From NCBI GenBank assembly GCA_964605775.1, contig CAZSDU010000029.1, positions 1-35,259 of the forward strand: a stretch of 35,259 nt of DNA, written 5' to 3'. The notes beneath the pieces are model-generated. The model was not told the origin of the DNA. It saw nothing but the letters and a program-made list of their open reading frames with translations, and made no database searches. The position numbers and the translations under genes are program-made. Positions 25,586 through 33,576 of this stretch are shown piece after piece (the stretch's first letter is position 1; each line of letters starts with the position of its first letter). The stretch comes from CAZSDU01 sp964605775 (GTDB lineage: Bacteria; Bacteroidota; Bacteroidia; Bacteroidales; FEN-979).

Positions 25586-27946
25586 TTATTTAATGATCAT
25601 GATTTTTTTTGTTTCCCTCCCTTGTTCCATCTCAAATGAACAGGAGTATAAACCGGGGGCAAGATTTTTAACATTCATGGAGATAAGGTGATTACCGGCA
25701 GATTGTAAAGGGAGAAAGGTTTCACGAACCACTTGTCCTGTGATATTGGTCAACCGGATATGCACATCCCCCGGATTCAGGAGGTGGAAGGAAATGCTTA
25801 ATTCATCTTTAACCGGATTGGGGAAAATGCTGACATGTCCTGTCATTAATTCCTCCACAGAAACGAGCGGAGCCTGGGTTACTGTAACCATGACAGGGGT
25901 GACCCCAATGGCGCTTATCGTGATGCGGGCGGTACGGAAGAGCTCTTCCGGATTGGCTTCATAGGTTGCAATTATGCTTCCATTCGCATTTCCGGAAGAA
26001 GTGACGGTGCACCAAACAGCATCGCTAATGGCATTCCATGAAGCATCGGAAGTGACTGCGAAAGAAGTGCTCCCGGAAGAAGATGGGACATCCTGGTTTG
26101 CCGGAAGAACAGACAAGGTGGGGGATGTTGTCCATATTTTCAAGGCCGGATCGCCCAGGGCATTGCAGTCATAATGAACCCATCTTTGGGCGCCGGGTTC
26201 AAACTCTCCGGGCAATCCGACCCAGGGGGCAGTTTTTATTTTCGATACCATATGGGCCGTACCAAGTTCCCTGACCTGGTTTTCCACGGTGTCATTATAT
26301 AAAGCGCTTACAAATTCCCGTTGAAGATGCTGGGAAGGGCCATCCGTCGTCCCCTGGTTGAACCATCCAAAGCGGGAATTAAAGACACCGGCAACACATA
26401 AATTATTGATGGTAACGGCTTTTTCAGCGATGCAGTCCGGATAATCGAAAGCACCGGCAATACAGCCCTGGGTATAAATCAGGGTGAAATTATGATTCAC
26501 TCCATTTACTGTTGAAAAAGTCTGGTTGGTAATATCGCTGACACTCAATCTCATCATATAATCCCAATTGGAATGACCCAGGTGATGGATAAATGATTTT
26601 CCGGAATTGATCCCGGCAATGAGTTCATATTTATTCCAGGTATAAGAGGGAGTATCATAAAGACGGGTGATGGTGTTACCGGCCGAAGGGATCCCATGAG
26701 TGAAATAGCCATTGTCATTATGGTCATCAATGAGCAGCTCCATAAAATCGCTCCCGTAAGTGGGGGGAGGGCTGTATAAAAATTCACCGGCCATATATGG
26801 CTTGGTGAATTCTCCAGGGACAGGATATTTCTGATAATACAAAGATTTGTGTACCATGTGTTGTAATTCTTCAGCTGTGCTGATCGGGAATCTGGACACG
26901 GCAACATCGGGCAGAAGATCGTCTTCACCGGGTTCTCCCCACCATTCGATATGGCCTCCGATCAGGGATGTATCGTTCCATTCCCCGTCAAGCGCGGAAT
27001 AATACAGATCTGCAGGGATGCTAATATCTTCCTGATTGGGATCGGAGACGGCATAACAATAAAATCCACGGAAAGGAACATGCTCCACATCACCACCCAG
27101 AAGGACAAATTCAATGTCATTCAGGGCGACTTCCTGTTTGATACAATTCCTGATTTTTTGCTGAAGATCATGTCCGGGATAATTGGAACTAATCCATTCT
27201 GTTGTTTTGACCTGGCTTGAGATCCCTGTTTCGGCATAAAAATCAAGCAGGGAGTCGTATTGACTGACGAACTGCTGAGGGCTGATGACAAGGTATTGGT
27301 AGGCGGTAGGGGAGGATGGTTTTTTCGGATAAAGATCAATCATTTCCGGATTTTGGGCAAAACCAAGAACCCTGCTGAAGGTGTTTTCAGCGTTTGTTAA
27401 AAATTCCATGGCACGGATTGATTTTTCATCCTGTTTGGTGGAAATCCTAAGGGTCACTTTGCTGAAGTAGGAAATCGTTTTCGTTGATGGATGGTAGGTC
27501 AGGGGAGTAAAAGCCGAAAGGGCAAAGGCATATCCGTTCATATAATGTGTTGACACTTCAGCAGCAGGGGAGGAAGGATATTTCCCATTCAAAAGGTAGA
27601 TGGCTTCGTTTTTAATAAACCTGATATCTTCGCTCTGTGATAAAGGCAGAGCGTGTTGCTGGGGATAAATGTCAAACCGTCCGGGAATCACCACCTCATC
27701 TTCTCCAATAATTTCAATCCCGGTAGCGATATCCCCAGGCGGGAGAAGAAGAGAAACAGGATGATAGGGCATAACGGGCTCTCCGGGTTTTGCCATTAAC
27801 CTTGTGTATTCAAAATGGATGGTCTGATAAGTCCCGTTTTCAAGGATTTTTGGATGGGCGAAATAATAAGTTTTTTCAATGCTTCCGGCAAAGCTTGAAA
27901 GCGTAAGGAAAAATGCAAGGGTAAAAATTCCGGTAGTTCTCATCAT
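25586..27946 (-). CDS. C25-family cysteine peptidase with BACON and T9SS domains
   Basis: 786 residues. Signal peptide in MMRTTGIFTLAFFLTLSSFAGS; propeptide-like region (to about 195) with YHPSTKTISYFSKVTLRI, which is common in this family; catalytic domain (about 210-600) with IEFVLLGGDVEHVPFRG, His in FIHHLGHSNWD (about 456) and Cys in IYTQGCIAGAFDY (about 493); a BACON-like domain (SGSTSFAVTSDASWNA ... VMVTVTQAP); T9SS sorting domain (VSIFPNPVKDELSIS ... TKKIMIIK). It differs enough from its neighbour (shorter, different accessory domains) to be an old duplication or independent recruit. First gene of a two-gene operon; a TAATTTTG -7 box lies upstream. ATG 27943 is an equally likely start. 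Confidence 0.88.
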   Translation of the reverse strand: MMRTTGIFTLAFFLTLSSFAGSIEKTYYFAHPKILENGTYQTIHFEYTRLMAKPGEPVMPYHPVSLLLPPGDIATGIEIIGEDEVVIPGRFDIYPQQHALPLSQSEDIRFIKNEAIYLLNGKYPSSPAAEVSTHYMNGYAFALSAFTPLTYHPSTKTISYFSKVTLRISTKQDEKSIRAMEFLTNAENTFSRVLGFAQNPEMIDLYPKKPSSPTAYQYLVISPQQFVSQYDSLLDFYAETGISSQVKTTEWISSNYPGHDLQQKIRNCIKQEVALNDIEFVLLGGDVEHVPFRGFYCYAVSDPNQEDISIPADLYYSALDGEWNDTSLIGGHIEWWGEPGEDDLLPDVAVSRFPISTAEELQHMVHKSLYYQKYPVPGEFTKPYMAGEFLYSPPPTYGSDFMELLIDDHNDNGYFTHGIPSAGNTITRLYDTPSYTWNKYELIAGINSGKSFIHHLGHSNWDYMMRLSVSDITNQTFSTVNGVNHNFTLIYTQGCIAGAFDYPDCIAEKAVTINNLCVAGVFNSRFGWFNQGTTDGPSQHLQREFVSALYNDTVENQVRELGTAHMVSKIKTAPWVGLPGEFEPGAQRWVHYDCNALGDPALKIWTTSPTLSVLPANQDVPSSSGSTSFAVTSDASWNAISDAVWCTVTSSGNANGSIIATYEANPEELFRTARITISAIGVTPVMVTVTQAPLVSVEELMTGHVSIFPNPVKDELSISFHLLNPGDVHIRLTNITGQVVRETFLPLQSAGNHLISMNVKNLAPGLYSCSFEMEQGRETKKIMIIK

Positions 27947-27962
27947 TTGTTTATTATAAAGA

Positions 27963-27970
27963 CAAAATTA
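27963..27970 (-). promoter_or_regulatory. -7 box of the C25 peptidase operon
   Basis: TAATTTTG on the minus strand fits TAnnTTTG, 16 bases before the first ATG at 27946. No clear -33 element. Confidence 0.45.
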
Positions 27971-28004
27971 CGAAAAAAATGGTTGGATGTTAGGGTAAAT
28001 AAAA

Positions 28005-28030
28005 AAAACCGTCATTTATATGACGGTTTT
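28005..28030. terminator. Bidirectional-looking terminator after the Omp28-like gene
   Basis: AAAACCGTCAT and ATGACGGTTTT form an 11-bp stem with loop TTAT. T-runs follow on both strands. It lies 24 bases past the stop at 28054 and separates the interrupted gene from the peptidase operon. Confidence 0.88.
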
Positions 28031-28053
28031 TCATTATCCAATAAAATCATCAA

Positions 28054-29322
28054 TTAATTGATCAAGACTTTTTTAACGGTTTTAGACCCTTGCGTTTCAA
28101 GGATGATAAAATAGACACCTTTGGCAAGCTGGCTCAAATCCAGATCCCGGGTATAAGCGCCAGTAAAGATGACGCCTGATTCCTGAAATACGGGGACATT
28201 GATGAGGTTAACCACGGAGATGTTCATGGAAATGGTTGTTGTGCTGAAAAGATCCAGGCGGAAAACACCATTACTGGGATTTGGGAAAATGCGGGAACTG
28301 CTGATGATGTTATCTTGAGCTCCCACCGGATAGTTCACCTGAACATACTGGGATTTAGTCAGCGTGTCAATTTGCCCCCCTCTGTTCACGATCAGGGTCA
28401 CATCAAAATTTCCGGCATCGGCGTAAGTGACAGTGGGATCTTTTTCCGTAGAAGCATCGGGAATTGCGCCAGGGAAAAACCATTGATAAGTTTCCGGGGC
28501 ATCGATATAACCTCCGGTTGTGGCATTGGTAAAAGAAACCGGCTGGTTGGTCACCACCGAAGTTTCGCTGGCTGTGAATTCAGTTTGCAGATCGATCACT
28601 GCCCTCTTTTTACCATTTAAAACTTCTTTTCCGCTCATATCTTCAACAAAAGCGATGATCTCGCAATCTTCCAATGGCCATGCAGCATCCAGCGTAAAAT
28701 TCATCGTAAAGGTCTGGGTATTGCCGGAGGAAAAATCAACTACCGTTCCGTTGGCATCGGGAAGCATAATCCGGTTTACATAATTGAGTTGATTTTGACC
28801 CTGCCAGTTATAAGCAATATGCGACTGTGTCACGACAAACATCATGCGGAGGTTGGTGGAAGAGATGGTGTTGGTTTTCACCACTGTAACTATTGCAGAA
28901 TAATCAGGCCCTACGTTGGTCACATCCATGGTCAGGTAAAGAGGAGAGGGTTTGGATATACGGGTATTGTACTTGGGCAGGTAATTGGAATACATGCTCT
29001 GGGTGTGACTTCCGCCGACAACCTTGAGTTTTGCGTCGAAAAAAGCAGTGGGATTAGAACCCCCATAGCCTAAATTCACACAACGCGCCTGAGAGGCCGA
29101 GGTGACAAAGGGATCCGAACCCTAGGCTGAATTATGATGCTCAATCACGGCCACGAATTTTCCGTTGGCCAGCAGGTCTTCAGCACCCATGGCAGCACCG
29201 GGGCAATAAGTACATTTCGTACTGGTGGTAATTTCCAGGATCACCATCTCACGGGGTACATCCTGGGCCTGAACAGAAAAATAGCAGGACAACAAAACAC
29301 CAAAAAGTATCAGTTTTTTCAT
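28054..29322 (-). pseudogene. Omp28-like T9SS protein interrupted by one in-frame TAG
   Basis: The frame spans 423 codons: 66 before a TAG at 29124-29122 and 355 after it, with no frameshift. Part one has a signal peptide (MKKLILFGVLLSCYFSVQAQ) and a thioredoxin-like CxxC (TKCTYCPGAAMGAEDLL); part two continues naturally (GSDPFVTSASQARC, NPTAFFDAKLKVVGG), then a beta domain, a PKD domain (about 245-325) and a T9SS sorting domain (SRIFPNPSNGVFRLDL ... KKVLIN). The Omp28-related family is outer-membrane/extracellular with unclear function. A good promoter and terminator remain, and everything apart from the stop looks intact, pointing to a very recent nonsense change, a strain variant or a sequencing error. 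TAG ends other genes here (dut, fic, polA), so code reassignment is unlikely. Confidence 0.85.
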
Positions 29323-29362
29323 GCGAATAGGGTTTAAATGGGTTTAACTTAAATGTTAGGGA

Positions 29363-29394
29363 CAAAAATACAGGATTTTTAATAGCAGAACAAA
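29363..29394 (-). promoter_or_regulatory. Canonical Bacteroidetes promoter of the Omp28-like gene
   Basis: On the minus strand TTTG (29394-29391), 20 bases, then TATTTTTG (29370-29363), about 40 bases before the ATG at 29322. Spacing and both boxes fit the sigma-ABfr consensus. Confidence 0.65.
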
Positions 29395-29452
29395 AAAATG
29401 TTAAAAAAATATTAAATCATCAATATCCGTTGATATGTGATCTATTATACTG

Positions 29453-30556
29453 TCAATGATCAAGTTTGTTTAATGCATAGGCATAAGCGCCAATAGAAAC
29501 AGCGCGTGATGTTCCCAGTCGGCTGATTCCGATGCCCATTTTTTTGTTAGGGTCGTAGTGAAGCTTTCGCTGACTGAAGGGGATCTGAATTTCTGTTTTG
29601 GATGGAGTTAAAAAGTCAGCCAGCTGATCTTTATCTTCCAGGTTATACGCGGCGATTTCCATGCGATCAAGCAAATGCCCGGACGGGGTTTCAAAGGGAC
29701 GGTTCATTTCCGCGACCAGTGTATTCATGAATAGGGGATAAGCGCCTGATAATCCCCCTCCGATCACCACCAGTCCGTCAATCAAAGTGATGGCGTTGGC
29801 CAGGGCATCGGCAGCAGAAATGGCGAACGCTTCAAATGCTTTAAGGGAAGCCTGGGGATTGCCTTTCAGCTTACCGTTACCGATCTCAAATATCTCTTTG
29901 GGTTCCGGACAACTTGCCGGGTCGATGTTTGCATAAAGGGCATAGGCTCGTTTTAAGCCACGGATACTGACACTTTCTTCCACATCATAATTGTTAAATG
30001 TGAAGTTCCGTATCCGGTTGATTTCCCCTCCTGATGAATTATCTCCAAAATGCAGTCCATCCCGGGTAACGATCCCTCCTCCAAAGCCTGTTCCGAAAGT
30101 GGCCCCGAGCAGGTTATGGTAGCGTTTCGGGTTTCCTGCCTCTTCCAGCTTCTGGTTGATGTCTGGTAAAAGTCCCGCGATGGCCTCCCCATAGGCAAAA
30201 AGATCCCCGTCGTTATGGATGAATACCGGAAGATTGAACTGTTCCGAAAGCATGGGTCCCAATGCCACACCCCCCTTGAAAAACGGCAGGTTCTGCAGAT
30301 CTCCGATGATGCCGTTTTCATAATCGGCAGGTCCCGGGAATGCAAAGCTGATGGCCACGGGTTTGTGTAGCAGTTTAAACTCCACTTCCCTGAATCCCCT
30401 GAGGATGGTTTTCAGAACCGCTTCCAGGTTTTCCCCTTTGGCGGGAAGGATGATGGGTTCCAGTATTTCATTTTCTGCCTGAACGGCATTAAAAACAAAG
30501 TTGGTGCCCCCTGCATCGAGGGTCATGACAGTCCGGGGATCGTGCTTGTAGGTCAT
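29453..30556 (-). CDS. ROK-family sugar kinase-like protein (atypical)
   Basis: 367 residues, longer than the usual 290-320. The ASKHA/ROK fold is clear: phosphate loop VMTLDAGGTNFVF, ISFAFPGPADY, catalytic Asp in FIHNDGDLFAYGEA, GATFGTGFGGGIVTRDG and adenosine-binding GLVVIGGGLSGAY. The ROK zinc signature (CxCGxxGCxE) and the His of the GEIGH motif are missing; here the motif reads SSGGEINRIRNF. It may phosphorylate a hexose or amino sugar, but substrate and activity are uncertain. Homologues of this form occur in Bacteroidetes (recollection). The C-terminal stretch GIGISRLGTSRAVSIGAYAYAL is well formed. The upstream gap holds tandem repeats; no clean promoter box is seen. Confidence 0.85.
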   Translation of the reverse strand: MTYKHDPRTVMTLDAGGTNFVFNAVQAENEILEPIILPAKGENLEAVLKTILRGFREVEFKLLHKPVAISFAFPGPADYENGIIGDLQNLPFFKGGVALGPMLSEQFNLPVFIHNDGDLFAYGEAIAGLLPDINQKLEEAGNPKRYHNLLGATFGTGFGGGIVTRDGLHFGDNSSGGEINRIRNFTFNNYDVEESVSIRGLKRAYALYANIDPASCPEPKEIFEIGNGKLKGNPQASLKAFEAFAISAADALANAITLIDGLVVIGGGLSGAYPLFMNTLVAEMNRPFETPSGHLLDRMEIAAYNLEDKDQLADFLTPSKTEIQIPFSQRKLHYDPNKKMGIGISRLGTSRAVSIGAYAYALNKLDH

Positions 30557-30570
30557 AAGGGTAATTTAAG

Positions 30571-30660
30571 TGACAAAGTAACAGTGTGACAAAGCAACAA
30601 AGTAACAAAAATCATTAACTCACCAACTCATCAACTCACCAACTCACCAGCTCACCAACT
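30571..30660. repeat. Two adjoining tandem-repeat tracts (8-bp units)
   Basis: The first tract (30571-30609) is built of GTGACAAA/GCAACAAA/GTAACAAA-like units. The second (30617-30660) is 5.5 units of AACTCACC: AACTCACC, AACTCATC, AACTCACC, AACTCACC, AGCTCACC, AACT. They fill the gap between polA and the ROK gene; the second tract is related to 10613-10652. Confidence 0.85.
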
Positions 30661-30661
30661 T

Positions 30662-33451
30662 CTAATGTGCTTCCAGCCAGTTTTTCCCTGTACTCATTTC
30701 TACCAGTACAGGCACATCCAGGCGAATGGCATTTTGCATTCCTTCCGACACCAAGGGCCTGAGCAGGTCGAGTTCTTCTATATGGGCATCAAAAACCAGT
30801 TCATCATGAACCTGGAGTATCATTTTTGATTTTAGTCCCCGGGTTTCCATTTCACGGAAAATATGGATCATCGCAATTTTGATCATGTCCGCTGCGGTCC
30901 CCTGTATCGGTGCATTGATGGCATTTCTTTCCGCGAATCCACGAACCGTTGCATTTCCGGAATTGATGTCACGGAGATATCGCCGGCGTTTCATCATGGT
31001 TTCAACAAATCCGTTGTTTTTGGCAGACGCAATGGTGATGTCCATATAATTTTTTATCCCCGGATATTTGATAAAATACTGATGTATGATCTCTGCGGCT
31101 TCCCGACGGGGGATATTGAGCCGTTCAGCCAGTCCGAAAGCGGAAATTCCATAAATGATCCCGAAATTAACCATTTTGGCATTCCTTCGCATTTCTCTTG
31201 TCACGGATTCGAGATCTACGCCATATACTTTGGATGCTGTGGCAGTGTGAATATCCAGTCCTGCATTGAAATCGGCAATCATGCCGGGGTCTTTGCTCAA
31301 ATGGGCAATGATGCGAAGTTCTATCTGGGAATAATCGGCCGAAAGCAGGCAGTAATGTTCATTGCGGGGAACAAACGCCTTACGGATTTCCCGGCCTTTC
31401 TCTGTCCGGATCGGGATATTCTGCAAATTTGGATTATTTGAGCTGAGCCTGCCGGTCGCTGCGACAGCCTGGTTATAAGAAGTATGTACCCTGCCATCCC
31501 TTGGATTGATAAGGGTGGGAAGAACATCTACATAAGTCGACTTAAGCTTGGCCAGGGACCGGTATTCAAGGATTTTCCCGATGATGGGATGTTTGTGCTC
31601 CATCCTGGCCAGAACGTCTTCAGCCGTTGAATTCTGCTTGGTTTTGGTCTGCTTTGGGTTTTCTACGATTTTTAATTTATCGTAAAGAATTTCCCCCAGC
31701 TGCTTGGGAGAAGCAATGTTAAATTCTATTCCGGCATCCTGGTGAATCGCTTTTACCAGGAGTTCGATGTCTTTTTCAAGTTCGGCAGAGAAATCATTCA
31801 GGCTTACCGGATCAATTCTTACCCCTTCAGCTTCCATGGATGCCAATACAGGAATCAGGGGAATTTCGATATGGTCAAAAAGCTCCCGTGTACCGGATTC
31901 TTCCAGGAGGGGTAAAAAGACCTTCTTCAACTGAAGGGTGATATCGGCATCCTCGGCCGCATACTCTTTGATGGTTTCCAGGTCAAGGCTGCGCATACTG
32001 AGCTGATACTGCCCTTTTTTACCGATCAGGCTTTCAATGGAAACAGGTTTGTACCCCAGGTAGGTCTCCGCCAGATAATCCATGTTATGCTTCATATCCG
32101 GCTGAATGAGATAATGGGCCAGCATGGTGTCAAACAAGGGTCCTTTGACAGTGATATCGTACCATTTAAGGATAGAAATATCGAACTTCAGGTTTTGTCC
32201 TGTTTTTTCAATGGTTTCATTTTCCAGAAATGCTTTGAACTCAGCAACAATCTCCAGCGTTTGATGGTAATTTTCCGGGAAAGGAACATACCAGGCTTCA
32301 TGTGCCTGCCAGGCAAACGACATGCCGACAAGTTCAGCGTTGTTGGGATCCAGTCCCGTCGTCTCTGTGTCGAAACAAAAAGAAGGCTGAGTTTTCAGAA
32401 GGGAAATCAGTTCCTTGCGTTTTTCCGGGGTGTCAGCCAGAAAATATACATGTTTAGTAGACTGGATATCGGATGACGGATGGCGGATGGCGGATATCTG
32501 CTGACGGTCATCTGTCATCTTTAATCCGTCGTCTGCTGACTCCTGCCTGCTTTCCGAACGCTCCATTGTCGATACCCAGGTGGTGACCCTTTGTGCAAAT
32601 GCCCTGAACTCAAGTTCATCAAAAAGCCGCTTTAAACGCTCCATATCCGGGGTTTCCATGATCAGCTTATGTTCATCGAACTCGATGGGAACATCCAGGA
32701 TAATGGTTGCCAAGGCTTTCGACATCATTGCCTGATCCTGGAAGGCAATAACTTTTTGCCGGAGTTTTTCATTGCTGATTTTATCCGCGTTGGCAATGAT
32801 GTTTTCAATGGAACCGAATTCATTCAGTAATTTTTTTGCGGTGACCTCTCCAACGCCGGGGATTCCGGGGATATTATCGGAAGCGTCACCCCAGAGCCCC
32901 AGGAGGTCAATCACCTGCTCGGGGCGCTGAATGCTGAATTTTTCACAAACTTCCCTGATTCCAAGGATTTCAGAATCATTGCCGAATTTTCCCGGTTTAT
33001 AAATAAAGGTGCGGTCGCTTACCAGTTGTCCGAAATCCTTGTCGGAGGTCATCATATAAGTAATAAACCCCGCTTTTTCGGCCTTTTTTGCCAGGGTTCC
33101 GATCACGTCATCGGCTTCGTAACCATCCACGAATAAAGTCGGGATGTTAAAACCCCCGATCAGTTCATGGATATAGGGCAGGGATTTGATGATGTCTTCC
33201 GGTGTTTCCTGACGGTGGGCTTTATACGCTTCAAATCCGATTTTTCTCACCGTGGGGGCCATGGTGTCAAAAGCCACCCCGATGTGGGTTGGCCTTTCTT
33301 TTTTCAGCAGTTCGAACAAGACGTTGGCAAAGCCAAAAATCGCTGAAGTGTTAAATCCTTTGGAGTTTACCCTGGGGTTTTTGTTGAATGCAAAATAAGC
33401 CCGGTATATGAGGGCCATGGCATCAAGCAGGAATAGTTTTTTTTCTTTCAT
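30662..33451 (-). CDS. polA: DNA polymerase I
   Basis: 929 residues, full length. N-terminal 5'-3' exonuclease (about 1-290; LFLLDAMALIYRAYFAF, DGYEADDVIGTLA, WGDASDNIPGIPGVGEVTAK), an active-looking 3'-5' proofreading domain (about 335-530; FCFDTETTGLD near 363) and the polymerase domain with motif A (LLSADYSQIELRIIAHL, about 702), motif B (RRNAKMVNFGIIYGISAFGL, about 752) and motif C (ILQVHDELVFDA, about 880). It fills gaps and removes RNA primers in replication and repair. Oddity: the linker at about 293-332 is polar and low-complexity because a 7-bp minisatellite is translated there. Divergent from phoH; a TAACTTTG box lies 16 bases before the start. Confidence 0.98.
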   Translation of the reverse strand: MKEKKLFLLDAMALIYRAYFAFNKNPRVNSKGFNTSAIFGFANVLFELLKKERPTHIGVAFDTMAPTVRKIGFEAYKAHRQETPEDIIKSLPYIHELIGGFNIPTLFVDGYEADDVIGTLAKKAEKAGFITYMMTSDKDFGQLVSDRTFIYKPGKFGNDSEILGIREVCEKFSIQRPEQVIDLLGLWGDASDNIPGIPGVGEVTAKKLLNEFGSIENIIANADKISNEKLRQKVIAFQDQAMMSKALATIILDVPIEFDEHKLIMETPDMERLKRLFDELEFRAFAQRVTTWVSTMERSESRQESADDGLKMTDDRQQISAIRHPSSDIQSTKHVYFLADTPEKRKELISLLKTQPSFCFDTETTGLDPNNAELVGMSFAWQAHEAWYVPFPENYHQTLEIVAEFKAFLENETIEKTGQNLKFDISILKWYDITVKGPLFDTMLAHYLIQPDMKHNMDYLAETYLGYKPVSIESLIGKKGQYQLSMRSLDLETIKEYAAEDADITLQLKKVFLPLLEESGTRELFDHIEIPLIPVLASMEAEGVRIDPVSLNDFSAELEKDIELLVKAIHQDAGIEFNIASPKQLGEILYDKLKIVENPKQTKTKQNSTAEDVLARMEHKHPIIGKILEYRSLAKLKSTYVDVLPTLINPRDGRVHTSYNQAVAATGRLSSNNPNLQNIPIRTEKGREIRKAFVPRNEHYCLLSADYSQIELRIIAHLSKDPGMIADFNAGLDIHTATASKVYGVDLESVTREMRRNAKMVNFGIIYGISAFGLAERLNIPRREAAEIIHQYFIKYPGIKNYMDITIASAKNNGFVETMMKRRRYLRDINSGNATVRGFAERNAINAPIQGTAADMIKIAMIHIFREMETRGLKSKMILQVHDELVFDAHIEELDLLRPLVSEGMQNAIRLDVPVLVEMSTGKNWLEAH
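32464..32498. repeat. 7-bp minisatellite inside the polA linker
   Basis: Five 7-bp units on the + strand: GGATATC, GGATGAC, GGATGGC, GGATGGC, GGATATC. The flank (to about 32545) has further GTCATC- and CTGCTGAC-like repeats. The unit length is not a multiple of three, so unit gain or loss shifts the frame unless compensated. Confidence 0.85.
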
Positions 33452-33466
33452 GGAGGTTAATCAGCG

Positions 33467-33474
33467 CAAAGTTA
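33467..33474 (-). promoter_or_regulatory. -7 box of polA
   Basis: TAACTTTG on the minus strand fits TAnnTTTG, with a TTG about 18 bases before it. It lies 15 bases upstream of the polA start codon. Confidence 0.5.
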
Positions 33475-33547
33475 AGACTTCTACGAACTTAACAATCCAT
33501 TGTTTAAATCTTCCTTTTCAAAACCGTGAAATCGGCATTTTCTTGGT

Positions 33548-33555
33548 TACTTTTG
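33548..33555 (+). promoter_or_regulatory. -7 box of phoH-like gene
   Basis: TACTTTTG fits TAnnTTTG, 21 bases before ATG 33577. It lies downstream of the earlier possible start (GTG 33526), supporting 33577. Confidence 0.45.
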
Positions 33556-33576
33556 ATCAGACTCAAACCATCTTTT

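Noticed and set aside
28054..29322. Stop-codon reassignment (TAG as sense)
   Set aside because: TAG is the natural stop of dut, fic, polA, the TPR gene and others in the window.
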